64,000 nt of DNA from Coffea arabica (lineage: Eukaryota > Streptophyta > Magnoliopsida > Gentianales > Rubiaceae): positions 19,362,001 through 19,426,000 of the forward strand of contig NC_092312.1 of assembly GCF_036785885.1 (NCBI RefSeq), read 5' to 3'. A model generated the notes under the pieces. That model was not told the DNA's origin. It made no database searches and saw only the letters and a program-made list of their open reading frames with translations. The position numbers and the translations under genes are program-made. Below, piece after piece: positions 50,601-62,389 of this stretch. Numbering within the stretch: position 1 is the first letter of the stretch; each line of letters begins with the position of its first letter.

Positions 50601-52419
50601 ATATTGATAATGCACAAATTCCGAACCAATCCCCATTCTTCTAAAGATTCCAAGCAGTAAACACTAGAGAAGCACCAAGAACACAGTTTGCCTACATCTC
50701 TCTCTGTCTATTGCTCTATATACAGTTTTTGAACCAAGCACATAACGTTCAATTAACTGATTTCTATATTGTGGGAGTAAGAGACAAACCAGTTTTTGTG
50801 CAGAACAATAAGCAGTATAACTCCACAAAGTGCAATAGAGCCAACACACAAGTAGTAAACCAAGTTTACATGAGCACTAGTCTTCAACCTTTCTGCAACA
50901 GTGAAGTCCCCAGCATCTTCATAACCCTGAAGTATAGGCACCACAGCCCTGCTTAGAGAAATGGTTTCATACAAAATCGATGAGAATATGTGCACCTTCA
51001 TTGGGAACTCTTCCAGAAGAAGACCCTAACAATAAATCAATACAAGACAACCACAGAAAAACAAAGATAAACAGAAGCACAGAAAATTGTAAACCTGTTC
51101 ATGCTATTTAACTACAATGCAAGACACCGTTAGCCAAGATTGATTCATCCCCAACTCTTACCAATGGAAATAGAAGGAAAATAGTGAACCAGGTGTACAG
51201 GTATCAAGAAGATAGACATGTAGCAACACCTAGAGCTCAATGAACAGCCTCTGAATACTCCAAATGTAGACATGGTATCAAGTTCTAACAACCTACTCTT
51301 TTCTGTCCAAGAGACAAACTATGAAAATGTCCAATTCTTTTTTCTTGCAAAAACTTGCAGAATATCCACAGCAAAATTGGTTTGACCACAATATTAACTC
51401 TAAACAAAGATAAGTATTTTGTCCAGAACATTTGATTAAATATTAAGCTACCACAATACAGGATTGTTAATTCCTAAAAAAATTTCAGCAAAAAAACTGC
51501 ATTCTTCGAAGAGGATACAAGCCATACTAGCTTACCACGTGAGTATAAATGTACTCCAATATGACCAGCTCCAGAAGAAAGAAATTCCGTTCTTGTCGTG
51601 ACCTACAGCAGCCTGCTTGAACAATGAGGAAGGTAATGACGTAAGCGCTTGATTAAATTTTACCCATCTTTATGTAAATCTTTGGAGAAATCACGTTTAT
51701 GCATCTCCCCTGAGCTTATATCAAGTTTAAATCCTTGCGATGTTGACATTTAACTGCAAATAAAGACCATTAACATGACCAATTATGATAACATTTCGAG
51801 CTGTCTTACATTTCCAAGCAATATTTTACTTATTTACCGTCTGTTATTCTTTTATTTCTTCTTCCAAGGCTTATGTGTATTTTCGACTCAAATTGATGTT
51901 TGGTCTGTACGAAGTAACCAACCAATGCTTCACGAACTCATCCACCAAAAAATCAACAAACTCGTTGGCATTTTGGTAAACGTTACGAGGGAATTTGAGT
52001 ATTTTCAAGATTAATCAAGTAGTACAGAATAGAAAAGTACACATTACTGGCATAGAGAACAGACGAATGCAGTTTCATTACAGATGAAAAAGGAAAAATA
52101 AACATTGTGGGCAATCATGAGCAGTTAAAGCAATGTGACGGGGAAAGAGAACAGGAAAAGACGATGAATTATATTAAACACAAAAGAAGAAGAAGTAATA
52201 GCCCTGCTAAGGAAAAGGGGTGGCGCAGAAGAAAGAGAAGGAATGACGTACCGCCCAGATGTCGGCGGGGACGAGGATGATGATGGAGAGCGAACAAAAC
52301 CAGGCGTAGCCAACGGTGAAGCGAACGTAGCGAGGAACATCGGGGCCGGCGAAGTAATGGAGAGTGAAGGCCACCATGCCCATGGTCAAGGGCAGAGATA
52401 TCAAGTAAAACACCCACAT
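43111..52419 (-). CDS. LMBR1 domain-containing protein 2 homolog (multi-pass membrane protein)
   Basis: Fourteen exons in phase: 52252-52419, 51536-51612, 50790-50948, 49613-49826, 49255-49341, 48994-49133, 48185-48265, 47053-47117, 46483-46658, 45391-45521, 45181-45268, 44705-44921, 44314-44420, 43111-43608; about 735 residues. It begins MWVFYLISLPLTMGMV and has several membrane helices. A charged cytosolic loop (MDYDTDEKTM..LRRQLKKAREQYYRYK) separates the two helix groups; then come VAAFVPLMYMCVCTYYSLFK, the conserved NIDDAVPFFGKGFNKIYPL, GFDPSGLIILQK and a hydrophilic tail with SSESLDEIFERIKRPT and an Asp run. This matches plant LMBR1-like proteins such as Arabidopsis At3g08930 (from memory). 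Animal LMBD2 relatives act near GPCR signalling; the plant role is unclear. The exon 2 acceptor is a NAGNAG (start 51612 or 51615) and the exon 14 acceptor is the only junction I consider uncertain. Confidence 0.93.
44576..44609. repeat. 34-base T homopolymer in an intron
   Basis: An uninterrupted T run between exons 12 and 13 of the LMBR1-domain gene. Its length may be affected by sequencing error. Confidence 0.9.
47424..47439. repeat. 16-base C homopolymer in an intron
   Basis: A C run in intron 7 of the LMBR1-domain gene. Long C runs are rare in this AT-rich DNA. Confidence 0.9.
49443..49460. repeat. 18-base C homopolymer in an intron
   Basis: A second long C run, in intron 4 of the LMBR1-domain gene, next to a short TC repeat. 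Confidence 0.9.
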
Positions 52420-53033
52420 TTTAGACGACGAGGACGATGATGATCGGATTGATCGCTCAACCGAATTATCGTTTAATTCAGGTAGAGCAAGTTAGTTAGT
52501 TAGTTAGGTAGGCCCATTTGCGTTCTGGATTCATTCATTCAAAGTAATTGATCGTAATTAAGGTGGGAAGGAGGGAAAATTGCGGGTTGGCTTGGGATTG
52601 GCTGATTGATTTAACGTCAAGAAGAAAGGCTAACTAATCAATGCATAGGAAATGTGGAAACTAATACCACTACGCGTCTGCGACAACTACTAATCAAATC
52701 AAAGACTTGAAATTTGAAAAAAGAAAGAGCCCGTCATGCAACCTAATGCATGCACTCTCTTCCCTCTCTCTCTTTCTTTTATTTTTTTTAATCTTTCTGA
52801 TACAGCAATTATATTTCTTTTTTTTTTTCCCACTTATATATTGGCTATCATAAGATTAGCTACTCGACCTTCAAGCAAATTTTACAAACACTTTATTGCT
52901 GCCTTAAAATTACTAAATGATAGTACCACTTACCTGAAATACCCTAAATGTTTGAAGGAAAAAACATGCAATTCGTGGATGGGTGCTGAATTAATTCCAG
53001 AAAAATTGAAAAAGTAAAAAACATACGCTCCGT

Positions 53034-53197
53034 TTGGATTAGCTGTTTTTGAAAGTGTTTTTGAAAAATTTTGTTGTAGCAGAATTTTTAGATTATATTT
53101 TGAGATACTTTTTAAAAATTTAAACTAATTTTTAGATTATCTTTTATAGTACCTTTTTTAAAAATTTTTATTGTATTTGAAAAACACTCCCATCCAA
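53034..53197. mobile_element. Short MITE-like inverted-repeat element
   Basis: The left edge TTGGATTAGCTGTTTTTGAA pairs with the right edge read backwards, TTGGATGGGAGTGTTTTTCA, an imperfect inverted repeat of about 24 bases around an AT-rich core of about 115 bases. The phrase CGTTTGGATT...GTTTTTGAAA is a familiar end of small plant MITEs (recalled). No clear target duplication was found. Confidence 0.5.
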
Positions 53198-53559
53198 TAA
53201 TATCATGAAATTTAGACTTTCATGTCAAATATTGTTCTGCATGATGTATTATGGAAAACTATAAGAATGTGAATGATTGACATATTTGTCAGTTTTGTAT
53301 ACTCGCTTTTTATTAGATTAATATTTTATTTATATACTAATGATGTTATACGCTGTTGGGTTTGTGTAAGAATAGTTATCATACATGGAAATCTAATGGT
53401 ATGCACACTTCTAGTGTATAGAAAATTAGTTCTTCTCTATTAAGATAAAGAATCTTCAGCAATGTTTTGCTATTATACACTTTTATTACATCACATAGTA
53501 ATTCAATTAATCTCAATTTGACTATCATATTACTGAAGGTGATATGAACCAAGTAGCTT

Positions 53560-53995
53560 GCGAGTGGCTCGACTTGAACTCGCGAGCTACTCGATTAACA
53601 ATTCAACTGGAATTCGTATTGATCGAATTTGGACTACTTGAAAGTATTACTGAATGAGTTCAAGAATCACATGTTGTACGAACTCTATCAAGCATTGCAT
53701 TAAATAATTAAAAAATAAATATTAAATATCATAATTTACACACACACACACACACAAAATTACTAATACAAGTTCGGCATTGTTCGATCTTAATATTCGA
53801 GTTTGAGTTGAGTTTTCGAGTTTGATACGACTCGACATTATTTTATAACCTTATCGAGTTAAACTTTCAATTATTTCTGCAACTTTCTCAGTCAATCTCA
53901 AGCATCAGCTCCTTGAGTCATTCGAGCTTGAACTTGAATAGCACCTTATACCCTTTGAGTTTGAGCGCATCTCGGCTCGACGGCACCCTACGTAC
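53560..53995. mobile_element. Degenerate GAGCTCG-type element relic
   Basis: The stretch CGCGAGCTACTCGATTAACA (53589-53609) closely matches the right end of the MCM9-intron element (CGCGAGCTACCCGATTCGATTAACA). It is followed by ATTCGAGTTTGAGTTGAG and ends in CATCTCGGCTCGACGGCACC, so both flanks carry the same motif family. The termini are scrambled, which suggests nested or broken copies. Confidence 0.45.
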
Positions 53996-54655
53996 GTGTT
54001 ACCATAAGAAAAAATGATCTGGGGCATGCATGAATCATGACGTGGGTTTTGGCTCCGCTTAGCGACTTTGGTAAGTTTGCCACCGTCTCAAGACACTAGT
54101 GTTCATTGGCAACATTGCATATTAGATTGCGCATGCATGTTGAGATTTTTATACTTGAATTTTCTAATACAGACGAGAAACGTCAATCATCTGATTTAAT
54201 GATGATCTGGGATCGAATCAAGCGCGATATAATTCGCTCGCTAATGCCGCCCGCCTTAATCACGGTCTATTCATACAAAAGGAACTGATTATTATTGCCA
54301 GGCATTGGGCGAAAGAAACGCCACGCCACAACTGGCATTCGAGGGGAGGACATATCATGCTGCCAATTGCGCGGTATGCAAACATCCATGACGAAAGGAT
54401 TTTGTTCAGAAGGACCTGTAAGGGCAGATAGAGGCTTCTGGGCAACAATGGCTAGAAAGCCTTTTGCTTACGATGCAAAGGCATTTGAAATTCATATATC
54501 TAATCGATATCACAATTCATGATGAGTGAAGATATTGAGCATTTCAAGAAGAATTTTCACTCGTGCCTCTAAAAGATTAATGGCTGGATGTCTCGTGAAG
54601 AAAACATTCAGAAAAAATTACTTCAACCACAACAAATAAATTTTAATCACTCATT

Positions 54656-56707
54656 TCACTGCTGCTCATCTTCACGCTTTGATGTCTCTTTGATCTCCTC
54701 TGCTCCATCATCCTAGTGACGTGAAAAAATGCAGGCGTCATCAAAAGAAAACGGAAATTTAGGACATTTCTGAAATCAATGCAAGAGATGGACATCGAAG
54801 GACATCAAACAACTGCCGGGGAAAGAGAGGAAGCAGCATTACCTGCATGTCTGATGTCCACAAGGTCAGGTTGTCGCGGAGAAGTTGCATAATGAGAGTA
54901 CTATCCTTGTATGAATCCTCTCCCAGGGTGTCCAACTCTGCAATGGCTTCATCAAATGCCTGTTGAACAAGAGATTCAAGAAAATTACATACATTATGCC
55001 ACCAAAGACAAATGAGTTCATCAAAATTTTAAGAGAGAAGCATTCTAACAGACTACCAGCTCGGTTGTACTTCAGGCATGCACCCAATTACAAGCAATCA
55101 ATAAGTCCATAGTTTCTCTGTAGCTATATGACTAATGTAAACTATGTGCTGCAAAAGACTAAAAATGTACTGCATTTCCGTGAAATTCAATGAAAAGACG
55201 CCTCTCATGATCCCAAAGAAAAGGTAAATTCGGTGCCAAAAGATGGCTCTTTGTTAGATGCTCAACACACAATAACCACAATTAAATTGAAATAGCAAAT
55301 ATCTAATCACACAACTGTCACCTGTTTTGCAAGATTGCATGCTCGATCTGGCGAACTCAGAATTTCATAGTAGAACACGGAGAAGTTAAGAGCCAACCCA
55401 AGTCGGATTGGATGTGTAGGAGCCAACTCAGCAATTGCAATATCCTGCAATAAAGAATTTTCGATTAAAAGCTGAGAAAAAGAAACAAAAGAGTAGAGGC
55501 AGAGAAAAGCAGATCACTGCTATTAAAAGCACTCTAGAACACCTGTAACTCCGAGCAGCAAACCAACATAGATTATTGATCATGACTTACTAGATTAGAT
55601 GGTGACAGCCCTAGTGAAAAGTATATATAAGAATGGCGAGTTTACTCAAACTTGACCCTCCAAAATTAGAGGCTGGATCATGATTGGAGCAACTATTTGC
55701 TCGCATCTGTATATCCTTGTCATTGCTTCAGGCTCAATCCTAACATACCGCCAAACTAAGACCAAAATTCCAAACAAAAATAAATATTTACAATGATAAA
55801 CGCCGGCAACGGCTGACACAGAAAAGGGAAAGAAAAAAAAAAAAAAAACACTGGCACATGTTCTGTCACAGCCTTTGCATGATAATATAAAAGATTGATC
55901 CAAACATCCTTCTCAATTGACCAGAAAATCTATTTCCACTTTGACGCAACAAAAACTTTCTTCTTCACGGATAACCACCTATAAATATAACTTAAACAGA
56001 AAGATGACTAATCCCCATATAATGCTTTATCAGAATATTCACGAAAAATAAAAATAAAAAATTTGAACGTTTTACAATCAAGAAACCAAATTCATCAATC
56101 CACAAAATAAAGGGACACATAAATGAAAATTGAATCAACATCCCGTCAAACACAGAATACCTTTAACAAAAGAAGCACAAAAACCAAGCAGCAAATAACA
56201 TTCAACGAAAGATACCTGGGCAGCCTTGTAGGCATTAAGGGTATTCTCAGCAGCCTCTTTCCTCTCGGAACCAGTCTTAAACTCAGCCAAATACCTATGA
56301 TAATCCCCCTTCATCTTCAAATAAAACACCTTGGAATCACCAGCGCCAGCTGCCGGAATCAACTTAGCATCCAGAAGCTTCAAAATGCCATCACAAATGG
56401 ACGAAAGCTCCCTCTCAATCTTCCCCCTATAGTCCTTGATAGCGTTCACATGGTCGGCATTGCCTCGTGACTCCTCTTTCTGCTCAATCGACGATATGAT
56501 CCGCCAGGACGCTCGGCGGGCTCCGATCACGTTCTTGTAGGCCACCGACAAGAGGTTGCGCTCCTCCACAGAGAGCTCGTCGCCTTCGCCCACCGAGGCG
56601 GAGACTTTCTCCATGAATTCCACCATTTCTTCGTAGCGTTCGGCCTGCTCGGCGAGCTTAGCCACGTACACATTCTCCTCACGGGGCGATGGGGCCGCGG
56701 AAGCCAT
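54656..56707 (-). CDS. 14-3-3 protein, non-epsilon group
   Basis: Four exons in phase: 56216-56707, 55322-55444, 54843-54959, 54656-54712; 262 residues, the normal plant length. Signature 1 ([13 protein letters not shown]) and signature 2 ([20 protein letters not shown]) are intact, as are the phosphopeptide-binding Lys/Arg/Arg/Tyr positions in [14 protein letters not shown] and [12 protein letters not shown]. Four exons with a long first one, and the sequence [20 protein letters not shown], place it with the non-epsilon (omega/phi/chi-like) group rather than the epsilon group, which usually has more exons. It dimerises and binds phosphorylated Ser/Thr motifs in many client proteins. The variable C-terminal tail ends KREDEQQ. 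No defect was seen. Confidence 0.96.
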
Positions 56708-58591
56708 TTTCTTATTTCCTCTTGGGGCAAAGGAGAAAAGGAAACGATTGGAACTTTTCTGAGATCGGATCTGCAAGCCAAAAAGAGGAGGAGAGGAGTA
56801 AAAAGGGAAGGGTGGGTACAAACGATGCTTTATAGGAAAAACAAGAGGACTGTATTTTTCCTTTCGTTTTTTCTTGCTATTTTTGTAATTATTCTTTTTT
56901 TTTTTTTTTGGTAATTATACGATATTGATTATAGACTTATAGTAGTAGTTTGATTTAAATTATTTCTGGGCATTCCCTTCTTCAATAGCCAATGGTAACG
57001 TTAATTGGAGATTACACTAGTAGCAGTGCATAGAAATTTCTTTTCATTGCTTAAATGGAGAAATATTTAGTTGAAATGTGTTTGATTTGATTAATACATT
57101 CCTTTTTCTTTGGAGGAATATTAGGACACTGTTACTCGCTCGTTAATGATTGTTTTCTCGGACAAAAATTAAGTCAACTTCGATACTAGTAGTAGTAGAA
57201 TATGCCAATTAGCAGCAAGCCAGCAAGGTCATACTCAGTAACAGTAAGGGAAGAAACAGAAGAAAAAAATATGTACCACATTTACCGTACAAAAGCGTTT
57301 CCCCCCAATTCCAAATAAATGGACCAACATCATTTTCGCCATACTGAATTCTCATGACATGAATCTCGACAGAATACCAGTTAACAACATACATCTTCTG
57401 TTCCAAGCTCAGAATATCGCATTTCAAGATTGACACCATCCAGTTGAACGAACTATGCTCCACTTGATCAAACTATTCTGCGTATGGGATTTCAGATGAC
57501 CATCCCATCTTCTGCTGCATGTGCTTGGGAAGTCAATAATGTATTTACATCTTGAAACCAAGCCGCTTTGGGGCTGTCAGAGAAATTAATAATGTATCAT
57601 ATTGTCATACAACAGAACTGGAATACAATAATGTCACGCTGGATTATTGCATGAACTGTGCAAGCCCGTCTCTTGATCTTCTATGGACTAAATAACAATA
57701 ACGCAACCCCCTGAACAGAGAGAGAGAGAGAGAGAGTCAGTGTGTGTAGTCTCTTCAAAGGAAATAGCACTTTGGCAGTAAATGCACTTACTGAACACGC
57801 AATGATTCACATATTGACGGTAAAATGATTAGTTCATCTTCTGTCTTCTTCCCATTATTTTTGCAATAAGGTTCAACTGCAGTATTGTTGCCAATGCGCA
57901 GAGCTTCTGCTGAAACCTTAAAATTTATTACTCTGCACCTGTTGGCAGCAACCAATATAATGAAAAATATGTCAAAATCAAGGGGTCGAAACCAAACATA
58001 AACATAAATCAAAGTAACATACAATTGTAAGCTTTTAGACGAACCGAGTTGATCAGACTGAATCTCGTGCAAGTCTAATGGGTGAACTGGTTTATCATAT
58101 AGATGAACATACTTTTACTGAAGCTCCTTAATAGCCAAAGTAGAAAAACTTCCAGTGAACTCAGCTCCATTCTACTTATCCATAAAGAATCATGAGCCTA
58201 ATTGTTATGCCAATAGAACATAAGAACAATGCTTTAACTTGTTTATCACATTAGATTCTGAATCATGTATGACTTTAAATTACCTACATGCAGACAAGGT
58301 CTTAGCAATTCAAATTATCAAAAGTAATCCTACCTCGTATGCATAAACAGGAAAAGTGCAATCTTACCTATTATCAGCTCCCTCTTAGCTTATAGTGGTG
58401 AAAGTTTTGGAAATTCACTTGAAACCTGAGAAGACCTGCAGCTGCAAGCCTCAGACTGCAAGATCTCAATAAAATATTTAACCCTGGTCTGAGCTAAGAT
58501 GTAGTGGATGACACAATGACACAGCTGTCTGAGGAGGAGAAGTTACGCCGTCAGCGAAAACTACAAAGCCAAGTCTCTCCCAGGCATTATG
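56708..58591. other. 14-3-3 upstream region and PPR gene 3' flank
   Basis: Non-coding. It contains a T run (56887-56909), a (GA)n run at 57719-57736 and probably a long 3' UTR of the PPR gene. No further gene was seen. Confidence 0.6.
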
Positions 58592-60595
58592 TCAACCTAC
58601 TGAAGCAGCCAAACCGCACAATTCATCTGAGCCTACAATGCCAGCGTCTGGAACTTTTGCTAGATTACTTTTAGGTGCATCATCAGCTAAAAGACCATGA
58701 CCAAGTTCATCAGTCAATAAAGCATACATTTTCTTTGGCAGCAATCCGGAATCCCACAACTCCACAAAAAGCTCAAATACTGGACGGTAGCAGTGCCATT
58801 TGTAGAGGAAACTTTTCATCAAATTTAATGTACTGTTGTCTATCTCCACCCCCACATCAGACATTTCTTGAAGAATTCCTTTAATCATTTTGACATCTCT
58901 ATCCTTGCAGAAACCAGAGAGTACCAGATTATATGTGTATATATTAGGAGTTATACCAAGGTCCTTCATTTGGAAAAACAAATTATATGCCTCTCCAGCT
59001 CGACCGCCCTTTAGGAGTCCATTGATGGCTACAGTATAGGACACAACATCCAGAGGGAAATTCTGTAGAGCAGCTTTCCTGAAAAATTTGATTGCACTGT
59101 GGAAGTTGCCAGTTTTTATAAGCCCATCGATGATTATAGTATGAAGATGAGAATCAAGGCCAAGATGTTCTTGAACAATACCATTATACACATTAACTGC
59201 CTCATGAATCCTACCTGATCTGCAAAGTCCACTCAGTAATCCAGCATAACTATATTTATCTGGCTTAAAACCCCTGTCTATCATGTCATTGTAAAACTCA
59301 ATGGCGCCAGTTGGGTGACCGGCCTTGCAGAAATAATTTAGAAGGGAGTTACACATCACTAAGTCAGGTTCTATGACCAGTCCACTGATTAATAAAGGTA
59401 GAAGAAGAAACTCCTGGGAAGAACAGATGGCAGACAAAATAGAACATATAGTGTAAGGATCGGGGATTAATCCTTGTTTTTGCAGATTAAAGAAGAAATC
59501 AAGTGCTTCATCATATCTTCCCATCTTAGATAGATGATCTATTAATACATTGCAAAGAAACAAATCAGGATAACATCCCCTGGACTCCATGGCACTTAAG
59601 ATCTTAAAAGCCTTGTTAGGCATCTTAGCTTCTAGAAATCCTTTAATTAAAGAAGTGCATGTCACAATGTTTGGAGAACATCCACTCTGAACCATTTTGT
59701 CCAGTAAAAAACTCGCAACATCAAGTTGGCCAGGCTTACAGAATCCATCAATTAACACAGTCCACACACTCACAGAGGTAGGAACACCCAAAGTAATCAT
59801 AAGACTTAATAGCTGCAATGCCTCTTCCAGTCTACCCAATTTGCAATAACAATTCAACACAGACAAAAAAGTCTCAGGATTAAGAGAATAACCATTTCTC
59901 AACATGTTCCTAAGCACATTGCGCATGTTAATCAAATCATTGAGCTTGCACAAATTACATACGGCAATACTAAATGACAAAAAATTTGGTACCTCAGTCT
60001 CCTCCAAAACTTTAAGCGCTGCGCCAACCTTCCCAATCTTAAACAGCACATCCACAACGATATTGCGAGCAAAAGTATTTGGGGTATAACCATGGCGCAG
60101 CATTTCCTCAAAAGCCTCGAAAACTAGCTCATACATTTTCCCATACCAGAAAATTCTCAACAAAAGCAGCAAAGTCTGAGGTTTTGTCGCACAACCAACA
60201 TGAGCTAACTCCTCAAGGAGTCCTCCAAGCGTGGAGAATCTTTGAATAAGCCGAGAAACTACATTCACCATATGAGAAAAGGCGGCCCTATCATGGAAAT
60301 AATCTGGCTGGCGAGCACACCACAAGAAAAAGCTTAAAGCAACTACATCCGAACGGCAATCTATCAAAGTTTTTTGCACAATGTGAGGATTGAGCACTAT
60401 ATTTCCAGAACTCTTGCTATAAAATTCTTCCCTAGTCAAAAAAGTCTCAAACTTTTTGTGCTTTTCAGTTGTTGGACTCTGAAGTGGTGAAGCAAGATAG
60501 TGAATCGCAACCAAAGGTTGGCTCTTTACAAGAAAATATGAAGTGGGTTTGAGCTCTAAAGCTTTCCAGAATTTATATCTCAACCGCCATATCAT
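58592..60595 (-). CDS. P-class pentatricopeptide repeat protein, probably mitochondrial
   Basis: An intronless frame of 667 residues counted from the first ATG (60595); the frame is open 15 codons further upstream but without an ATG. The N-terminus is basic and hydrophobic, like an organelle presequence. From about residue 130 there is an array of some 14 degenerate 35-residue repeats, clearest in VSVWTVLIDGFCKPGQLDV, NIVTCTSLIKGF, DLFLCNVLIDHLSKMGRYDE, DKYSYAGLLSGLCRSGRIHE and NIYTYNLVLSGFCKDRD. No E or DYW domain follows, so it is P-class. Such proteins bind single-stranded organellar RNA through repeat positions 5 and 35 for stability, splicing or translation. It resembles Arabidopsis At1g16830 as I recall it, but the orthologue is not certain. 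Being intronless is typical of the family. Confidence 0.92.
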   Translation of the reverse strand: MIWRLRYKFWKALELKPTSYFLVKSQPLVAIHYLASPLQSPTTEKHKKFETFLTREEFYSKSSGNIVLNPHIVQKTLIDCRSDVVALSFFLWCARQPDYFHDRAAFSHMVNVVSRLIQRFSTLGGLLEELAHVGCATKPQTLLLLLRIFWYGKMYELVFEAFEEMLRHGYTPNTFARNIVVDVLFKIGKVGAALKVLEETEVPNFLSFSIAVCNLCKLNDLINMRNVLRNMLRNGYSLNPETFLSVLNCYCKLGRLEEALQLLSLMITLGVPTSVSVWTVLIDGFCKPGQLDVASFLLDKMVQSGCSPNIVTCTSLIKGFLEAKMPNKAFKILSAMESRGCYPDLFLCNVLIDHLSKMGRYDEALDFFFNLQKQGLIPDPYTICSILSAICSSQEFLLLPLLISGLVIEPDLVMCNSLLNYFCKAGHPTGAIEFYNDMIDRGFKPDKYSYAGLLSGLCRSGRIHEAVNVYNGIVQEHLGLDSHLHTIIIDGLIKTGNFHSAIKFFRKAALQNFPLDVVSYTVAINGLLKGGRAGEAYNLFFQMKDLGITPNIYTYNLVLSGFCKDRDVKMIKGILQEMSDVGVEIDNSTLNLMKSFLYKWHCYRPVFELFVELWDSGLLPKKMYALLTDELGHGLLADDAPKSNLAKVPDAGIVGSDELCGLAASVG

Positions 60596-61105
60596 CTCCA
60601 GATAATGATTTATTATTACTGACTTTCGGTAAGTCCACAAGCAGCATAATCAAATTCTTGGAAAAAATAAAATAAAGAAGAAATAAATGACCAAAGCATT
60701 TCAACTTGATCAGTGTGCGTAATACAAGTAAAGTGGAAGAATAAGCTTACTGGTTTGGCAGCTGCAGAAATTTTAGGAGGTCGGTATTTCTCAATTAGCT
60801 AGAATTGATTGATGGGAGTTGCCAAAGTAAATAATCTGTGGAGCAAGATAAAATTTTGGTGCAAACTTTTTTTTCAAATGGAGGGTTTCAAATAAGTTGG
60901 TGAGCGGGGTTCCGGTAGCGGGAATATTGCCGTTCTTTGAATACCAAGAGGCGGAACCGCGGCAGAGAAGGGTTGCTGGGTGGTGGACTGGACTGGACTG
61001 GCGCCTAGTGGGCTGTGTGAGCTTTCATTAAATTGCCATAATCTGTTTAGGCATTTAGCTTTAGGTATTGTTTGGTTCCCACATCCCAAGTGCACATTTC
61101 TCCCT

Positions 61106-61106
<1 letters not shown>

Positions 61107-61156
<50 letters not shown>
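61107..61156. repeat. (AT)n microsatellite
   Basis: About 24 AT units end 23 bases before the terminal repeat of the adjacent element. Confidence 0.92.
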
Positions 61157-61163
<7 letters not shown>

Positions 61164-61179
61164 TCTGCATTTTTTTATT

Positions 61180-62389
61180 GGAAAATCTGCCAAATTAGCC
61201 CTTCACATTTTAAAAAAAAAAATTTTTGTTTAATCCCTCATATTTAAAATTAGCCACAATAGTCCCTCAGATAAAAAAAATTTTGTCCAATTGGTCCTAA
61301 AACTCGTTTTCGCTCGCTTCTCCAGCCAAAAGGTGTACGGCCTCTCTCACGTGCCTATAATTTTGATGACAAAAATGAAAACGTACTTTATTTCCTCTTA
61401 AGAAATATATAAGCCATCAAAATCCTAAATATAAACTTCGATTGAACAAGAGAGATTTTAACTTTTTCATTCTTCAATATCATGTTGACAATGGTGCCAA
61501 CAATGAAGGTACAAACCTCACACTGCTTTTACGTTATATGTTTTGTTTCTTCTTTGGACTTAAGTTGAATTCTTATTCAACACAATCAACAAAATGCACG
61601 TTCAAAAAGTAAGTAAAGTAGCCCAAAGTAATTTTTTCTTTTCAAATTATCTTTTCTTGCTCGGCTTCCAACCGATTGATGGCCTTTAATAAGCTAGGTA
61701 TTATTGACACTGATCTATTGCACACTGGGGAGTCATACCACTTGAAATAGTGACAAGCACGATTTACCTAAAATGCAATAATAGCACATATCAAGAACCA
61801 ATTTTCACTCGATATTAAGAACCAATTTTTCTAAGATAACCAAAATGAAATATGCTCGAGCTTACTTCGTAGTTTTGGCAGCCATAGAATCTCCCTTTCG
61901 GATTTGCAGGTTTCCAAGAAATCACAATCATTGGTTCTTTGCCACAATGAGATTGATCATTGTTTGTTTCCATTGTATTTTTCAATGGGTGAGTTTTTTA
62001 GACGTCTTTTTTTTGCTCTTCTTTTACTACTTGTAAGTGACCATACTGAAATTTTCTTCTTTGATTGGATGTTTGATGGCTTACAACTAGGATTTTAATA
62101 GCTAAAAAGGGAGGACGGGAAAAAAAGGCTTGATGGCTTATATTTTTTTTCTTTTTTTCAACAAACAAAGAGAGAAAACGAAGCGTGTCTTCATTTTTAT
62201 TCTTGAAATTATAGGCATGTTAGAAAGATATGTACTTTTTGGCCGAAAAAGTAAGCAAAAATGAGCTTTGGGACCAATCGAGTAGACTTTTTTATATCTG
62301 AAAGACTATGGTGGCCGATTTTAAATGTAAGAGACTAAAAAAGTTTTTTTTTTTTTTTAAATATGAGGGACCAATTTGACAAATTTTCC
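61180..62389. mobile_element. Non-autonomous Mutator-like element with long terminal inverted repeats
   Basis: The ends read GGAAAATCTGCCAAATTAG (left) and, in reverse complement, GGAAAATTTGTCAAATTGG (right). Similarity continues inward for about 240-260 bases (61180-61420 against 62131-62389) through shared phrases such as CCCTCATATTTAAAA, GTGCCTATAATTT-like and ATATAAGCCATCAA. The flanks TTTTTTATT (61171-61179) and TTTTGTATT (62390-62398) form a 9-bp target duplication with one mismatch. The internal ~710 bases encode no transposase. Long inverted repeats plus a 9-bp duplication indicate the Mutator superfamily. Confidence 0.8.

Larger units (their letters stand above)
52420..54655. other. 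Intergenic DNA with repeat relics
   Basis: It separates the LMBR1-domain gene start from the 14-3-3 stop. It holds two mobile-element candidates (listed separately) and a (CA)n run at about 53741-53757. A few small frames (for example 54106-54522) do not resemble proteins. The stretch next to 54655 is probably the 14-3-3 3' UTR. Confidence 0.6.

Noticed and set aside
60596-60640. Upstream extension of the PPR frame to 60640
   Set aside because: The extension starts with TTG, not ATG; 60595 is the first ATG in frame.
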